Assembly (NCBI GenBank): GCA_045617525.1
Contig: JAZLIT010000260.1
Coordinates: 1-45,726, forward strand
Origin: JAZLIT01 sp045617525
GTDB lineage: Bacteria; Bacillota; Bacilli; Bacillales_A; Planococcaceae
DNA length: 45,726 bases
Reading direction: 5' to 3'
Of this stretch, positions 8,009-16,275 are shown piece by piece; positions within the stretch are counted from its first letter, which is position 1; each line of letters begins with the position of its first letter. The notes under the pieces were generated by a model. That model was not told the DNA's origin and ran no database searches. It worked only from the letters and a program-made list of their open reading frames with translations. Made by a program: the position numbers and the translations under genes.

Positions 8009-8051
8009 AGCTAAACTGGGCTGGGGCATGTTGCGCCAGCCCAGTTTAGCT
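8009..8051. repeat. Long GC-rich hairpin (16-bp perfect inverted repeat)
   Basis: AGCTAAACTGGGCTGG (8009-8024) is perfectly complementary to 8036-8051, with an 11-base loop. The stem is richer in GC than its surroundings and no T run follows, so it looks like a dispersed intergenic palindrome rather than a simple terminator. Confidence 0.8.
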
Positions 8052-8079
8052 TGGCACATAACTCCAGGGTAAGCAGCAA

Positions 8080-8108
8080 AAAACAAAACCCCATTCAATT
8101 GAATGGAG
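8080..8108 (-). terminator. Terminator of the GNAT gene
   Basis: On the minus strand CCATTC AATT GAATGG is followed by GGTTTTGTTTTTTG. It lies about 70 bases past the GNAT stop codon. Confidence 0.7.
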
Positions 8109-8176
8109 TCTAACTTTCATTTGGGAACGTTATTAGATTTAGCGTTACAAAGTGTATGCTAAATGATTTACCTAAT

Positions 8177-8743
8177 CTATTGTTCCTTTTTTTCGGAATT
8201 CAAATATTCTTCTTTTAATATAGAATAATGTACGCTATCTACTAGTGCACCTTTTATCATTTGGTTTTGACGAAGGGTCCCTTCATATGTCATACCTAAG
8301 CGAATCAATACTTTTCCAGAAGCACTATTCTTAACTTCATGTGCTGCAAATACTCGCGCTAACCCCAATACATTGAAAGCTAAATCTAATATTAGCATCC
8401 CTGCTTCTGTCATGTAGCCTTTACCCCAAAAATGCCTATTTAATGTGAAACCTAGGTCTCCACTTTTGTTCCAATCATCCACCCTGAACTCGATAGCGCC
8501 AATCATTTTATTGCTTTCTTTCAACACGATTGCATATTTTCCTATAGGCTCTTTTACAAAATAATTCGCAATTACATTTTTAGTTTGGTCCAAATCTTTA
8601 TGTTTTGCATAAATAAAACGTGTAGTTTCTTCATCAGATGTATATTCATACATATCTTCAGCATCTTTAAGCGAAATAGGACGTAATATGATACGCTCAC
8701 TTTCCATCTGATTGTGCTTAACCATTAAAAGGTTTATATTCAT
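8177..8743 (-). CDS. GNAT-family (RimJ/RimL-like) N-acetyltransferase
   Basis: A 188-residue acetyltransferase expected to transfer acetyl from acetyl-CoA to an amine; the substrate is unknown. The family signature starts at ERIILRPISLKDAEDMYEYTSD. The acetyl-CoA pyrophosphate loop is RHFWGKGYMTEA, and the C-terminal part has the usual NSASGKVLIRLGMTYEGTLR sequence. This arrangement is typical of RimJ/RimL and of Bacillus YdaF-like enzymes. The start is uncertain: the ATG at 8743 follows GAGGGTG closely, and an internal ATG at MESERI would match the family N-terminus better but lacks a binding site. Confidence 0.87.
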   Translation of the reverse strand: MNINLLMVKHNQMESERIILRPISLKDAEDMYEYTSDEETTRFIYAKHKDLDQTKNVIANYFVKEPIGKYAIVLKESNKMIGAIEFRVDDWNKSGDLGFTLNRHFWGKGYMTEAGMLILDLAFNVLGLARVFAAHEVKNSASGKVLIRLGMTYEGTLRQNQMIKGALVDSVHYSILKEEYLNSEKKEQ

Positions 8744-8870
8744 GTTCACCCTCGATTCATTTCTTACAATTCTGTATTTATTTGTTAAACTAGTGTAACA
8801 GAATCAATTCGTTCTGAACAGTTAGTCTATTCAGAGACCTTCGGAAAAGCGATGTTTGAGGACATTCTGA

Positions 8871-10031
8871 TCATAGAGGGGTTTTATTCATTTTAAGAAC
8901 CATAAAACAACCTAAACCTGTAATTATAGATAGTGCAAAGAAAATATAATTTGTGCCAAAATTTGAACCTATGAGACCTAATAAAGGACTTATCAGGACT
9001 ACGCTACCTTGATTAATGATCATTCTAAAGCTAGCCATCTTCCCGTTAAAGCCAATGTCGGTGTTAATTTGCTGAACAGCTTGGTAATGACTTCGAATCC
9101 AAGTAGTTAGCATTCCTATAGAAAATAAACAGAAGCCAATTAAAATAAAGTGAGTACTAAAAACACAGATGAACAAGCAAAGAGTAAGTAACGGAAAAGC
9201 GTATTTTGAAAATATAGCCTCAATTTTTATCAAAAAACTTTTAGTCATAAAACCTAGTAAAACGCCTCCCATAGTGAGTGTTATCTGTAAATAACCATAT
9301 AGTGTTGACTGATTGGAAAATGTATCATACGTATAAGCAGCTAAAAAACCTGTTGTACAGTGAGTGATAATTTGCCCTGTACCTAAAATCGCAAACAGTT
9401 TCAAAAATATAGAGTTAGTTTTTATGTATTTTAAACCATCGAGTATATCTTGATGGATAGAAGATTGAAAGGGTTTCTTTTTAGGAGATGGACTAGGTAA
9501 AGTAAAGGAAACAATAAAGTTTATGGTAATAATTATAAATATCAAAAGGGTTATATACAGTTCGGAAATAGAGATTAATTGACTGGCAATAAAAGTTCCT
9601 AATACACCGCCTAAAATAGTGAGAGATGCGGATTTAGTGAAGATATATTTTAGCTTTTCTGGGGCAAAGAGTTCGGTGATATATACTTGGATAGAAGGTC
9701 TAAAAATACTACCCGCTAATTGTATGAGCATTTGTGTGATAAATAAAATGAGTATAGATTTTAAAAAGAAATAAAAAAAGAGAAGTGAGATGGAAGCTAA
9801 GGTTAAAGCGAGCGAACAAGTAATCATTTTTTTTGTATCCCAACGATCTACTATAGCCCCAATATAAATATTTAAAAGTAAACTGGGTAAAAAACCGAAG
9901 CTAATATATAACCCGGTTAATGTAGAGCTACCCGTAGTTACAAATATTGTCCAGGAACTAATGACTAAATATGCGCTACCTATAAAATCTAATGTGAATT
10001 GAAGAAAAATAATTTTTTTTAGGTTAGACAT
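8871..10031 (-). CDS. MFS efflux transporter, divergent from an SgrR-like regulator
   Basis: A 386-residue major facilitator with about 12 hydrophobic segments. Motif A between TM2 and TM3 is visible as IGAIVDRWDTKKM, typical of proton-driven exporters of the MFS_3/EntS-like branch. The ATG at 10031 has TAGGAG at 10 bases. It is transcribed away from a SgrR-like gene with a shared 115-base promoter region containing a nested palindrome, so that protein probably controls it. In E. coli, SgrR lies next to the sugar efflux MFS protein SetA; by analogy this transporter may export a sugar or another small molecule, but that is inference. The gene is AT-rich. Confidence 0.88.
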   Translation of the reverse strand: MSNLKKIIFLQFTLDFIGSAYLVISSWTIFVTTGSSTLTGLYISFGFLPSLLLNIYIGAIVDRWDTKKMITCSLALTLASISLLFFYFFLKSILILFITQMLIQLAGSIFRPSIQVYITELFAPEKLKYIFTKSASLTILGGVLGTFIASQLISISELYITLLIFIIITINFIVSFTLPSPSPKKKPFQSSIHQDILDGLKYIKTNSIFLKLFAILGTGQIITHCTTGFLAAYTYDTFSNQSTLYGYLQITLTMGGVLLGFMTKSFLIKIEAIFSKYAFPLLTLCLFICVFSTHFILIGFCLFSIGMLTTWIRSHYQAVQQINTDIGFNGKMASFRMIINQGSVVLISPLLGLIGSNFGTNYIFFALSIITGLGCFMVLKMNKTPL

Positions 10032-10071
10032 GTTCTTGCAACTCCTAACAATTAAGATATAACTGAAGTAT

Positions 10072-10126
10072 AAAGTAGACAAAAAACAATAAAAATAGAC
10101 AATTTCATTCTATTTTTGTCCACTTT
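10072..10126. promoter_or_regulatory. Nested palindromic operator between MFS and SgrR-like genes
   Basis: Outer arms AAAGTAGACAAAAA (10072-10085) and TTTTTGTCCACTTT (10113-10126) match at 13 of 14 positions. Inner arms AAAAATAGA (10091-10099) and TCTATTTTT (10109-10117) are perfect. The element fills the divergent promoter region and ends just before the ribosome binding site of the regulator gene. Confidence 0.7.
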
Positions 10127-10146
10127 TAAGGAGGCTAGGAAAGTAA

Positions 10147-11547
10147 TTGAAGGATTTATTGAAATTATGGTCTTTCCATTCAAATGAATTTTTGATTTCA
10201 GATTTAGCAGTGGAACTAGACTTAAGCCCAAAACAGACAACTAGAAAATTAAAACAGTATGAAGAGAAAGGATGGCTAACGTATGTACCTGGAAAAGGGA
10301 GAGGAAATCGATCAACGCTAAGCTGGAATAAAAATATAGAGGAAATTCTCAATGAAAAAATAGCTACGCTAAATTTAAAGGGAAAGCTGCAAAAACAAAT
10401 AGCACTCGAAAATTTGCCAGAGTCTGCAGTGTCACTGCTGATTTCATTGCTTCTTTTACCAGATAATATGGGGACTCCAATACTCAAAATACCTATATAC
10501 AATAAAGAGATTGAATTGAATTCACTAGATCAATTGGATACAGAAAGAGCCTGGATTCTTTCTACTGTTTATAGCAAGTTAGTAGATGAAAATGGCGACG
10601 GAGATTTAGCTTATTATTGGGAAACGAGGGGAGAATATCATTTGTTTTTCATTCGGCCAAATGTCTACTGGCATAATGGTGAGCGTATGACAATTACTCA
10701 AATTATTTGTTCCTTACAAAAAACCTTTCAATATAAAAAGTTTGATAAGTTCACTCGGAAGTTAAAAGAGATTAAAGGTTTTGAGAAGGGGATTGCTATT
10801 CATTATGACGGTTCCTTAAAAGAGCTATTAAATTTATTCGGCCAAATTGAATTTTCTATTCAATACCAAAGCCAGTCCTCTGGAGCTTTTATATTGAATA
10901 AGATTACCGAGGGACAATATAAACTAACAATGAATAGAAATTATTATTTAACCAAACCGATTATGTCAGAGATTATCCTTCAAACTATCCCTAGCCAGTT
11001 AATAAGAAAGCTCTCTTTAGATAATATGAGGACATTTAATTTAGTTGAAAAGCTAGAATATGCTGGGACATTTTATCTTTATTACAACACCCTATCACCA
11101 AGTTTCAAAGAACAAGAAGTACTTGATTTTTTCTCGTTTTTTGCAAAAAAAGTTTCGGAATTAGATCCTACAAAGCAAAATGTAAGACCAGATATAAAAG
11201 GAAATATATCTATTACACAACCATTAAAAGTTGGATATGTAGTAAATAAGAATAAATTTTTCAGTCTATTAAACTCATTAGTAGATGAAACGATTCAAGT
11301 GGATCATTTGCATACGTTAGATTTAAAAAATCCTAAAGAACTTTCCAGTTACGATTGTTTAATTGTCCCAATGTTTGATAATGAGTCTTATCAAATATCT
11401 GAAATTTTTGAGTCAACATTTCAGTGTAAAATACCGTTATATGATTCGTATCGTCTCATGTACTATCCTAAAGAATTTATAAGAAGAGGAACGGATAGTT
11501 TTGGCTACCCAAATTTAAAAGAAAGTTTTCTAAGTGATAGCAATTAG
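10147..11547 (+). CDS. SgrR-family transcriptional regulator (HTH plus solute-binding-like domain)
   Basis: A 466-residue two-domain regulator. Residues 1-100 form a winged-helix domain of the SgrR_N type (LSPKQTTRKLKQYEEKGWLTYVPGKGRGNRS). The rest resembles the family-5 extracytoplasmic solute-binding fold (YYWETRGEYHLFFIRPNVYWHNGERMT, then ITEGQYKLTMNRNYYL), here without a signal peptide and so cytoplasmic, used as a ligand sensor. The start is TTG at 10147 with AAGGAGG about 12 bases upstream; no other start is near. It lies divergent from the MFS exporter, sharing a palindromic operator, and probably regulates both. The ligand is unknown. Confidence 0.87.
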   Translation: MKDLLKLWSFHSNEFLISDLAVELDLSPKQTTRKLKQYEEKGWLTYVPGKGRGNRSTLSWNKNIEEILNEKIATLNLKGKLQKQIALENLPESAVSLLISLLLLPDNMGTPILKIPIYNKEIELNSLDQLDTERAWILSTVYSKLVDENGDGDLAYYWETRGEYHLFFIRPNVYWHNGERMTITQIICSLQKTFQYKKFDKFTRKLKEIKGFEKGIAIHYDGSLKELLNLFGQIEFSIQYQSQSSGAFILNKITEGQYKLTMNRNYYLTKPIMSEIILQTIPSQLIRKLSLDNMRTFNLVEKLEYAGTFYLYYNTLSPSFKEQEVLDFFSFFAKKVSELDPTKQNVRPDIKGNISITQPLKVGYVVNKNKFFSLLNSLVDETIQVDHLHTLDLKNPKELSSYDCLIVPMFDNESYQISEIFESTFQCKIPLYDSYRLMYYPKEFIRRGTDSFGYPNLKESFLSDSN

Positions 11548-11563
11548 TGACTGACAAAAATAC

Positions 11564-12109
11564 ATGAGAAGAGTATATGAATCCTTGAGAAAAACTGAAA
11601 TTGTAGCTTGGACAGAAGAATGGAATAAAATATATTTTTTAGAAGAAAAGATATTGAAAGGTATAATGAAAGAACAATTACTTACTATTTTCCATATTGG
11701 AAGCACTTCGATACCGACAATAGGTTTCGCGAAGCCTATCATAGATATTTTAATTACGGTAAAGGATATTAAAAGGGTTGATCTATACAATAGCGAAATG
11801 GTGAAATTGGGCTACGAACCACATGGTGAGAATGGAATTGTTGGGAGAAGATATTTCACTAAAGGGAAAGAAAAAAGAACGCATCATGTACATATTTTCC
11901 AAGCAGGTAATGAAAGCATAAGTACGCATTTGAATTTTAAGGAATATCTATTAAATAACCCTTTAGAAGCTAAAAAGTATGGAGATATAAAAATAAATTT
12001 GAAAAAACAGTTTCCTACCGATCACTATAAATATCAAGAAGAAAAACAGCAGTTCGCGGGGGAGCTAGCTGCAAAAGCAAATAAATGGGCGGCAACACAA
12101 AAAAATTAA
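11564..12109 (+). CDS. GrpB-family (UPF0157) nucleotidyltransferase-like protein
   Basis: A 181-residue protein of the GrpB/UPF0157 family, which has a nucleotidyltransferase fold. The hallmark FHIGSTSIPTIGFAKPIIDILI (GSTS..P..gKP.iDi) lies at about residues 43-65, and HVHIFQAG plus THLNFKEYLLNNPLEAKKYGDIK follow as usual. The molecular role of the family is not well established. No clear ribosome binding site precedes the ATG, which lies 16 bases after the SgrR-like stop, so translation may depend on the upstream gene. Confidence 0.85.
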   Translation: MRRVYESLRKTEIVAWTEEWNKIYFLEEKILKGIMKEQLLTIFHIGSTSIPTIGFAKPIIDILITVKDIKRVDLYNSEMVKLGYEPHGENGIVGRRYFTKGKEKRTHHVHIFQAGNESISTHLNFKEYLLNNPLEAKKYGDIKINLKKQFPTDHYKYQEEKQQFAGELAAKANKWAATQKN

Positions 12110-12330
12110 CGGCTAAAACAAGCTCAGAATATCATCATAGTGGCATTCAACTGCGCCGGGCTAAGGTTCCAGCCAATCGCGAAGAATTATATTCCCATAC
12201 GTGCTAGTAGCATCCAACACTCCATTTATCAAACTGCAATACTAATCTTAAGAATTTCTTCATATTTATAATAGATAGAACTTCATATTTACTACATATA
12301 ATTAAACTATCCTGCTTTAACAGGCAGTAA

Positions 12331-12364
12331 GTTCAAATGGTTGAACTATATTCATCATGATGAA
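12331..12364. promoter_or_regulatory. Two adjacent palindromes upstream of the two-component operon
   Basis: In the 308-base gap 12110-12417 I see GTTCAA ATGG TTGAAC (12331-12346) and the uninterrupted 14-bp palindrome TTCATCATGATGAA (12351-12364). Both lie 55-90 bases before the response regulator start and could be binding sites for autoregulation. Otherwise the gap holds no gene I can support. Confidence 0.45.
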
Positions 12365-12417
12365 GAACACCATTAATTAAAGTTTCACTATAAAAGAAGA
12401 AGCAAGAAGGTGACGGC

Positions 12418-13104
12418 GTGCAAAAGTTGAGAATATTAGTCGTGGATGATGACCAAGAAATTCGCGATGGCATTGAGATTTACTTGAAGAATGAGGGCTA
12501 TGATGTCATTAAGGCAGCGGACGGCATTGAAGCGCTTGAACAACTAGAGCAGGCAGAAGTTCATTTAATTATTTTAGACATTATGATGCCGAAGATGGAT
12601 GGCATCACCGCTACTTTTAAAATTCGCGAGCAGCGCAATATTCCAATCCTCATGCTATCAGCGAAGTCAGAAAGTACGGACAAGATTCACGGGCTTTCAG
12701 TAGGCGCAGACGATTATGTCACTAAGCCCTTCCACCCGCTAGAATTAATGGCGCGTGTAAAAAGCATGTTACGCCGCTACGTTCAGCTTGGCACACATCT
12801 ACAGGATGAGCAGCAACAAGTCGGTATCACGCTCGACACGAATGCAAAAGCAGTGCGTAAGGATGGCGAGCTTATTAAGCTTACGCCGATTGAATACAAG
12901 ATTACCGAGCTGCTACTAAAAAATGTAGGGCGCGTGTTTTCGATTCAAGAAATTTACGAGCTTGTATGGAAAGAAGAAGCCTATAATGCCGAAAACATTG
13001 TTGCCGTCCATATCCGAAAAATACGTGAGAAAATTGAGGATAATCCAAAAAATCCACGTTATTTGAAAGTTGTATGGGGACTTGGCTACAAAATGGAGAA
13101 ATAG
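12418..13104 (+). CDS. OmpR/PhoB-family response regulator
   Basis: A 228-residue response regulator. The receiver domain (residues 1-115) has the acidic pocket D10-D11, the phosphoacceptor D54 in LIILDIMMPKMDG and the conserved lysine in YVTKPF. The C-terminal winged helix (about 130-228) ends in HIRKIREKIEDNPKNPRYLKVVWGLGYK, typical of the family and close to VanR-like members. It uses a GTG start at 12418 with AAGAAGG upstream. It is the first gene of an operon with the sensor kinase at 13248. Two palindromes upstream may be its own sites. Confidence 0.95.
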   Translation: MQKLRILVVDDDQEIRDGIEIYLKNEGYDVIKAADGIEALEQLEQAEVHLIILDIMMPKMDGITATFKIREQRNIPILMLSAKSESTDKIHGLSVGADDYVTKPFHPLELMARVKSMLRRYVQLGTHLQDEQQQVGITLDTNAKAVRKDGELIKLTPIEYKITELLLKNVGRVFSIQEIYELVWKEEAYNAENIVAVHIRKIREKIEDNPKNPRYLKVVWGLGYKMEK

Positions 13105-13258
13105 GCTCGAAATTGCGATCACGTTCGGCAGCGTTGTCGCGGCAGTTATAGGAATCTTCTATATAAGCACAGCAACGATCAACTTTATCGTAGAGAACTA
13201 CGAGCAAACAGTGCTAACAATACAAAAGTTATTAAGGGGTGGCTATATTGAAGAATAA
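13070..13258 (+). CDS. Possible small one-span membrane protein between regulator and kinase
   Basis: A 62-codon frame overlaps the end of the response regulator gene by 35 bases and the kinase start by 11. The product has a positive N-terminal stretch (TKWRNRLEIA) followed by one hydrophobic span, ITFGSVVAAVIGIFYISTA, and a short polar tail, a plausible single-pass membrane protein. Possible starts are TTG at 13070 or 13082; neither has a good ribosome binding site, though translational coupling to the regulator is possible. It fills what would otherwise be a 143-base gap inside the operon. It could still be chance. Confidence 0.4.
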   Translation: MYGDLATKWRNRLEIAITFGSVVAAVIGIFYISTATINFIVENYEQTVLTIQKLLRGGYIEE

Positions 13259-15458
13259 AAAATCTCTTCTTGTGCGACTTTTTCTTTTATTTATTGCGAC
13301 AGTAGCCGTTTCATCAATGCTAAATCAAGGACCGAGGTATATATTTGGAAATTATTTTGAATCAGGCAATTTCCTTCATGAACAGCAAGAATACATTGGT
13401 AACTTAAATAAATATGTATTGAATCCGTTAAATAAAGAAGAGCTAATGGCGCAAATTGAAGTAACGAAAAAAGAAATTGAGTATTATCGCAATTACTACG
13501 GTACACTGTCCGAGCAAATTGCGAATATCGAACAGCAATACGCAGAACAAGTGGCTGGTAATGAAAATGCAGCGGCTGACAATGCCTATATCGCGGCAAT
13601 CGAGCTAGAGCGTGACGCGAAAATCGTAGAAGTGAAAAAGAACTTTGAAGACGACGCAGTAGTTACTGAAAAAATTCGTGCGATAAAAGAGGAAGCATTG
13701 AATCGCTTTTTCGTGAGTTATGAATCAGAGCGTAAAAGCTTTATTAATTCATACTCCAATTATGGATATTCGTTAACAAATCAGGAAACAGACGTGACCG
13801 TTGAAAGTGGCGAAGATGAAGGTGCACATTTATATACAGAGGAAGTGGCGATTTCTTTTGGTAGCAAAGGTCGTGATATTCCAACGAAAACAATTCATTT
13901 CAATGACTCTGAGTATGAAGCGGGCATAATGGATTCGAGCATAATGGTTTCATACCCAGATGCAGCCTATAAAGGTGAAATTTACATTCCGAAATCGGCG
14001 CTGAAAAACTCAGATTTTGAACATGATTACAACGTATTTACAATAGCAAAGCTTCTATTTCTAGCATTATGGGCGCTTGGCATTGCGGCAATCATCCTAT
14101 TGTTCACTAAATTCAAGCTAACACGGGCGCACTTTGAAGGCTTTGACAAGCTCGCAGTAAAAGTGAAAAATTGGCCGTTAGATGTGCATATTGCGGTGAC
14201 TGTAATTGTAGGATTCTTCACAATTGAGGCTTTCGAATCGATGACCTACATGGTGTCAGCAATCCCGCACTATACAATGAATTACCGTATATGGGATGTA
14301 GTGGAGACGGTGATTGGAGGTGCCTTTAACTTTGCACTCCTAGGCGTAACAATCTTTTTAGGGATATGGCTATTCGATCGTCTAACAGATCCGAAAGTAG
14401 AGCAGCAATTAAAAGGAATGTACATGGCAAGATTTTCTGCTGCAACAGTTGAAGTATTTTTAAATCGCTCAATTGGCAAGCAAACATTCGCCATGCTGAT
14501 TGTCTTTTATCTAGGTGGATTTGGTTTGTTCATTGGACTTCAAGACGGTGGATTATTTGCCTTCTATTTATTCCTTTTCACCTTCATTTTAATCCCGACG
14601 CTATATGTGTTCCTTCGTCGGATGGGGTACTTAAATAAAATTATGAAGCAAACAGCAGATATGGCAGAGGGGCGTTTAACATCTGGCATTGAGATTCGCG
14701 GTAAATCGCCACTTGCTGAGCATGCGAAAAACTTAAATGCATTGCAGGATGGTGTAAGAAAATCGGTGACGGAACAGGCGAAAAGTGAACGGTTGAAAAC
14801 AGAGCTTATCACCAATGTTAGCCATGATTTACGCACGCCATTAACGTCAATTATTACGTACACAGATTTACTGAAAAATCCGGATTTAACACCGGAAGAA
14901 CGTGCGAAATATGTGGAAATTTTAGATCGTAAAGCAGATCGTCTAAAGGTACTGATCGAAGACTTATTCGAAGTATCGAAAATGACGAGTGGAAACGTAG
15001 AGCTACTGAAGCAAAAAGTCGATATTGCACAACTTCTGCAGCAAATTACGGGTGAGCGCAAAGAGGAATTCACTACGGCTGGACTAGATTTACGTGTTTC
15101 AATTCAAAATCAACCATTATTTGCAAGCGTTGATGGGCAAAAGCTATGGCGTGTACTCGATAATTTAATGAACAACACATTGAATTATTCATTAATAGGC
15201 ACTCGTGTTTATGTAACGTTAAGCGAGCAAAATGGTATTGCAAAATTTACGGTGAAAAACGTGTCGAAATATGAATTAGCTGAAGATACGATGGAATTAT
15301 CAGAGCGCTTCAAACGTGCAGATTTAGCGCGTCACACAGAGGGGTCTGGTCTTGGCCTAGCGATTGCACAATCAATTATTGAGTTACACGGCGGTAAAAT
15401 GGAAATTGAGGCAGACGGTGATTTATTTAAAGTAACAGTTTCATTACCTTGTATGTAA
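13248..15458 (+). CDS. Membrane sensor histidine kinase, multi-span
   Basis: A 736-residue kinase starting at TTG 13248 with AAGGGGTGG five bases upstream. After an N-terminal span comes an extracytoplasmic region of about 240 residues with coiled-coil character (QIEVTKKEIEYYRNYYG...). Then come about six spans, including LLFLALWALGIAAIILLF and FAMLIVFYLGGFGLFIGL. The HisKA domain carries H526 in NVSHDLRTPLTS. The ATPase domain has an N-box LDNLMNNTLNYS and a G2 box GSGLGLAIAQSIIELHGG. It pairs with the regulator upstream. The signal sensed is not evident. The large sensor with several spans resembles VanS-like or cell-envelope-stress kinases only in general layout. Confidence 0.93.
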   Translation: MKNKKSLLVRLFLLFIATVAVSSMLNQGPRYIFGNYFESGNFLHEQQEYIGNLNKYVLNPLNKEELMAQIEVTKKEIEYYRNYYGTLSEQIANIEQQYAEQVAGNENAAADNAYIAAIELERDAKIVEVKKNFEDDAVVTEKIRAIKEEALNRFFVSYESERKSFINSYSNYGYSLTNQETDVTVESGEDEGAHLYTEEVAISFGSKGRDIPTKTIHFNDSEYEAGIMDSSIMVSYPDAAYKGEIYIPKSALKNSDFEHDYNVFTIAKLLFLALWALGIAAIILLFTKFKLTRAHFEGFDKLAVKVKNWPLDVHIAVTVIVGFFTIEAFESMTYMVSAIPHYTMNYRIWDVVETVIGGAFNFALLGVTIFLGIWLFDRLTDPKVEQQLKGMYMARFSAATVEVFLNRSIGKQTFAMLIVFYLGGFGLFIGLQDGGLFAFYLFLFTFILIPTLYVFLRRMGYLNKIMKQTADMAEGRLTSGIEIRGKSPLAEHAKNLNALQDGVRKSVTEQAKSERLKTELITNVSHDLRTPLTSIITYTDLLKNPDLTPEERAKYVEILDRKADRLKVLIEDLFEVSKMTSGNVELLKQKVDIAQLLQQITGERKEEFTTAGLDLRVSIQNQPLFASVDGQKLWRVLDNLMNNTLNYSLIGTRVYVTLSEQNGIAKFTVKNVSKYELAEDTMELSERFKRADLARHTEGSGLGLAIAQSIIELHGGKMEIEADGDLFKVTVSLPCM

Positions 15459-15483
15459 GTAAATAGGGGGATTCCCCCGAAGG

Positions 15484-15520
15484 AAAGGGCTATTCATCCG
15501 TATACGATGAATAGCCCTTT
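15484..15520 (+). terminator. Hairpin terminator after the two-component operon
   Basis: A 15-bp perfect stem AAAGGGCTATTCATC / GATGAATAGCCCTTT with a seven-base loop, 26 bases after the kinase stop, between convergent genes. The T run is short, so it may serve both directions weakly. A tight GGGGG/CCCCC hairpin precedes it. Confidence 0.7.
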
Positions 15521-15561
15521 AAACTTGGCTCCATGTCAAATGTTGGATTGTAGGGGAGCTT

Positions 15562-16275
15562 TTATTCCAATTGATATTCTCCAACAGGAAGGAGGAAATC
15601 AAATTTTGCTTCCACATTGCCAGTCCAGTAACCATTGCTACCAGATGCGAGATGTATTTTTTCGTTGTCTTTAAATAGATTCATGCCTAAATAATAGGTT
15701 TCGTATGAATAAAACATGCCGAATAAATCGATTTGATTGCTACTAGGTAAATTTAATGGCTGCATGACGATAGCGAAGTCTTCAGAAACCTTTAATGTAC
15801 CATAATTTCCCATTCCCTCAATCTTTTCTACTAGCTGGATTTTTGGCTCATAGTGGTGTTCATTATCCGAAATCATATAAGAACGATCTTTCATTAAATA
15901 CAATTCCATATAATCGACTGTATCTTTCGGATAATGCCAAATGATGTATTTTGTGGAGGGATCCTTATCATCCAATTGCCACACCGCAGTTTCACTTTTT
16001 TCAAATTTAATCAATTGCCACTTTGCCCTTGCCCAGCGGTAATAGCTTACTCCTGGCTGTCCATCATCCGTGATAAAGGGCACAAAATAATTGTAATCGT
16101 CTAACTGCACACGATCCTCAATCGTATATATTTTGACATTATGATCAAACGCATTTATTTCGTCGATAATTTGTTGTTTTTCTAAAAATGCTTCTGGCTT
16201 TGTGAAATATAAATAATAAATAATGCCGGTAGCAACAGCTACTACAATTAATATAGCCAGCCATTTTTTACTCAT
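15562..16275 (-). CDS. Hypothetical membrane-anchored protein
   Basis: A 237-residue protein with an N-terminal span (WLAILIVVAVATGIIYYLYF) and a large outside domain that looks beta-rich with many aromatic residues (YYRWARAKWQLIKFE, YSYETYYLGMNLF, NGYWTGNVEAKFDFLLPVGEY). There is no lipobox cysteine. I do not recognise the family. The ATG at 16275 overlaps the end of the upstream gene by 8 bases, so the two are translated together and probably act together at the membrane. Confidence 0.7.
   Translation of the reverse strand: MSKKWLAILIVVAVATGIIYYLYFTKPEAFLEKQQIIDEINAFDHNVKIYTIEDRVQLDDYNYFVPFITDDGQPGVSYYRWARAKWQLIKFEKSETAVWQLDDKDPSTKYIIWHYPKDTVDYMELYLMKDRSYMISDNEHHYEPKIQLVEKIEGMGNYGTLKVSEDFAIVMQPLNLPSSNQIDLFGMFYSYETYYLGMNLFKDNEKIHLASGSNGYWTGNVEAKFDFLLPVGEYQLE

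Noticed and set aside
7886..8098. 70-codon minus-strand frame across the tandem repeat and hairpin
   Set aside because: Its product is only the translated 21-bp repeat and palindrome, it has no supported start, and no domain is visible.
14564..15073. 169-codon minus-strand frame inside the histidine kinase gene
   Set aside because: Antisense of the HisKA region; no ribosome binding site and no domain.
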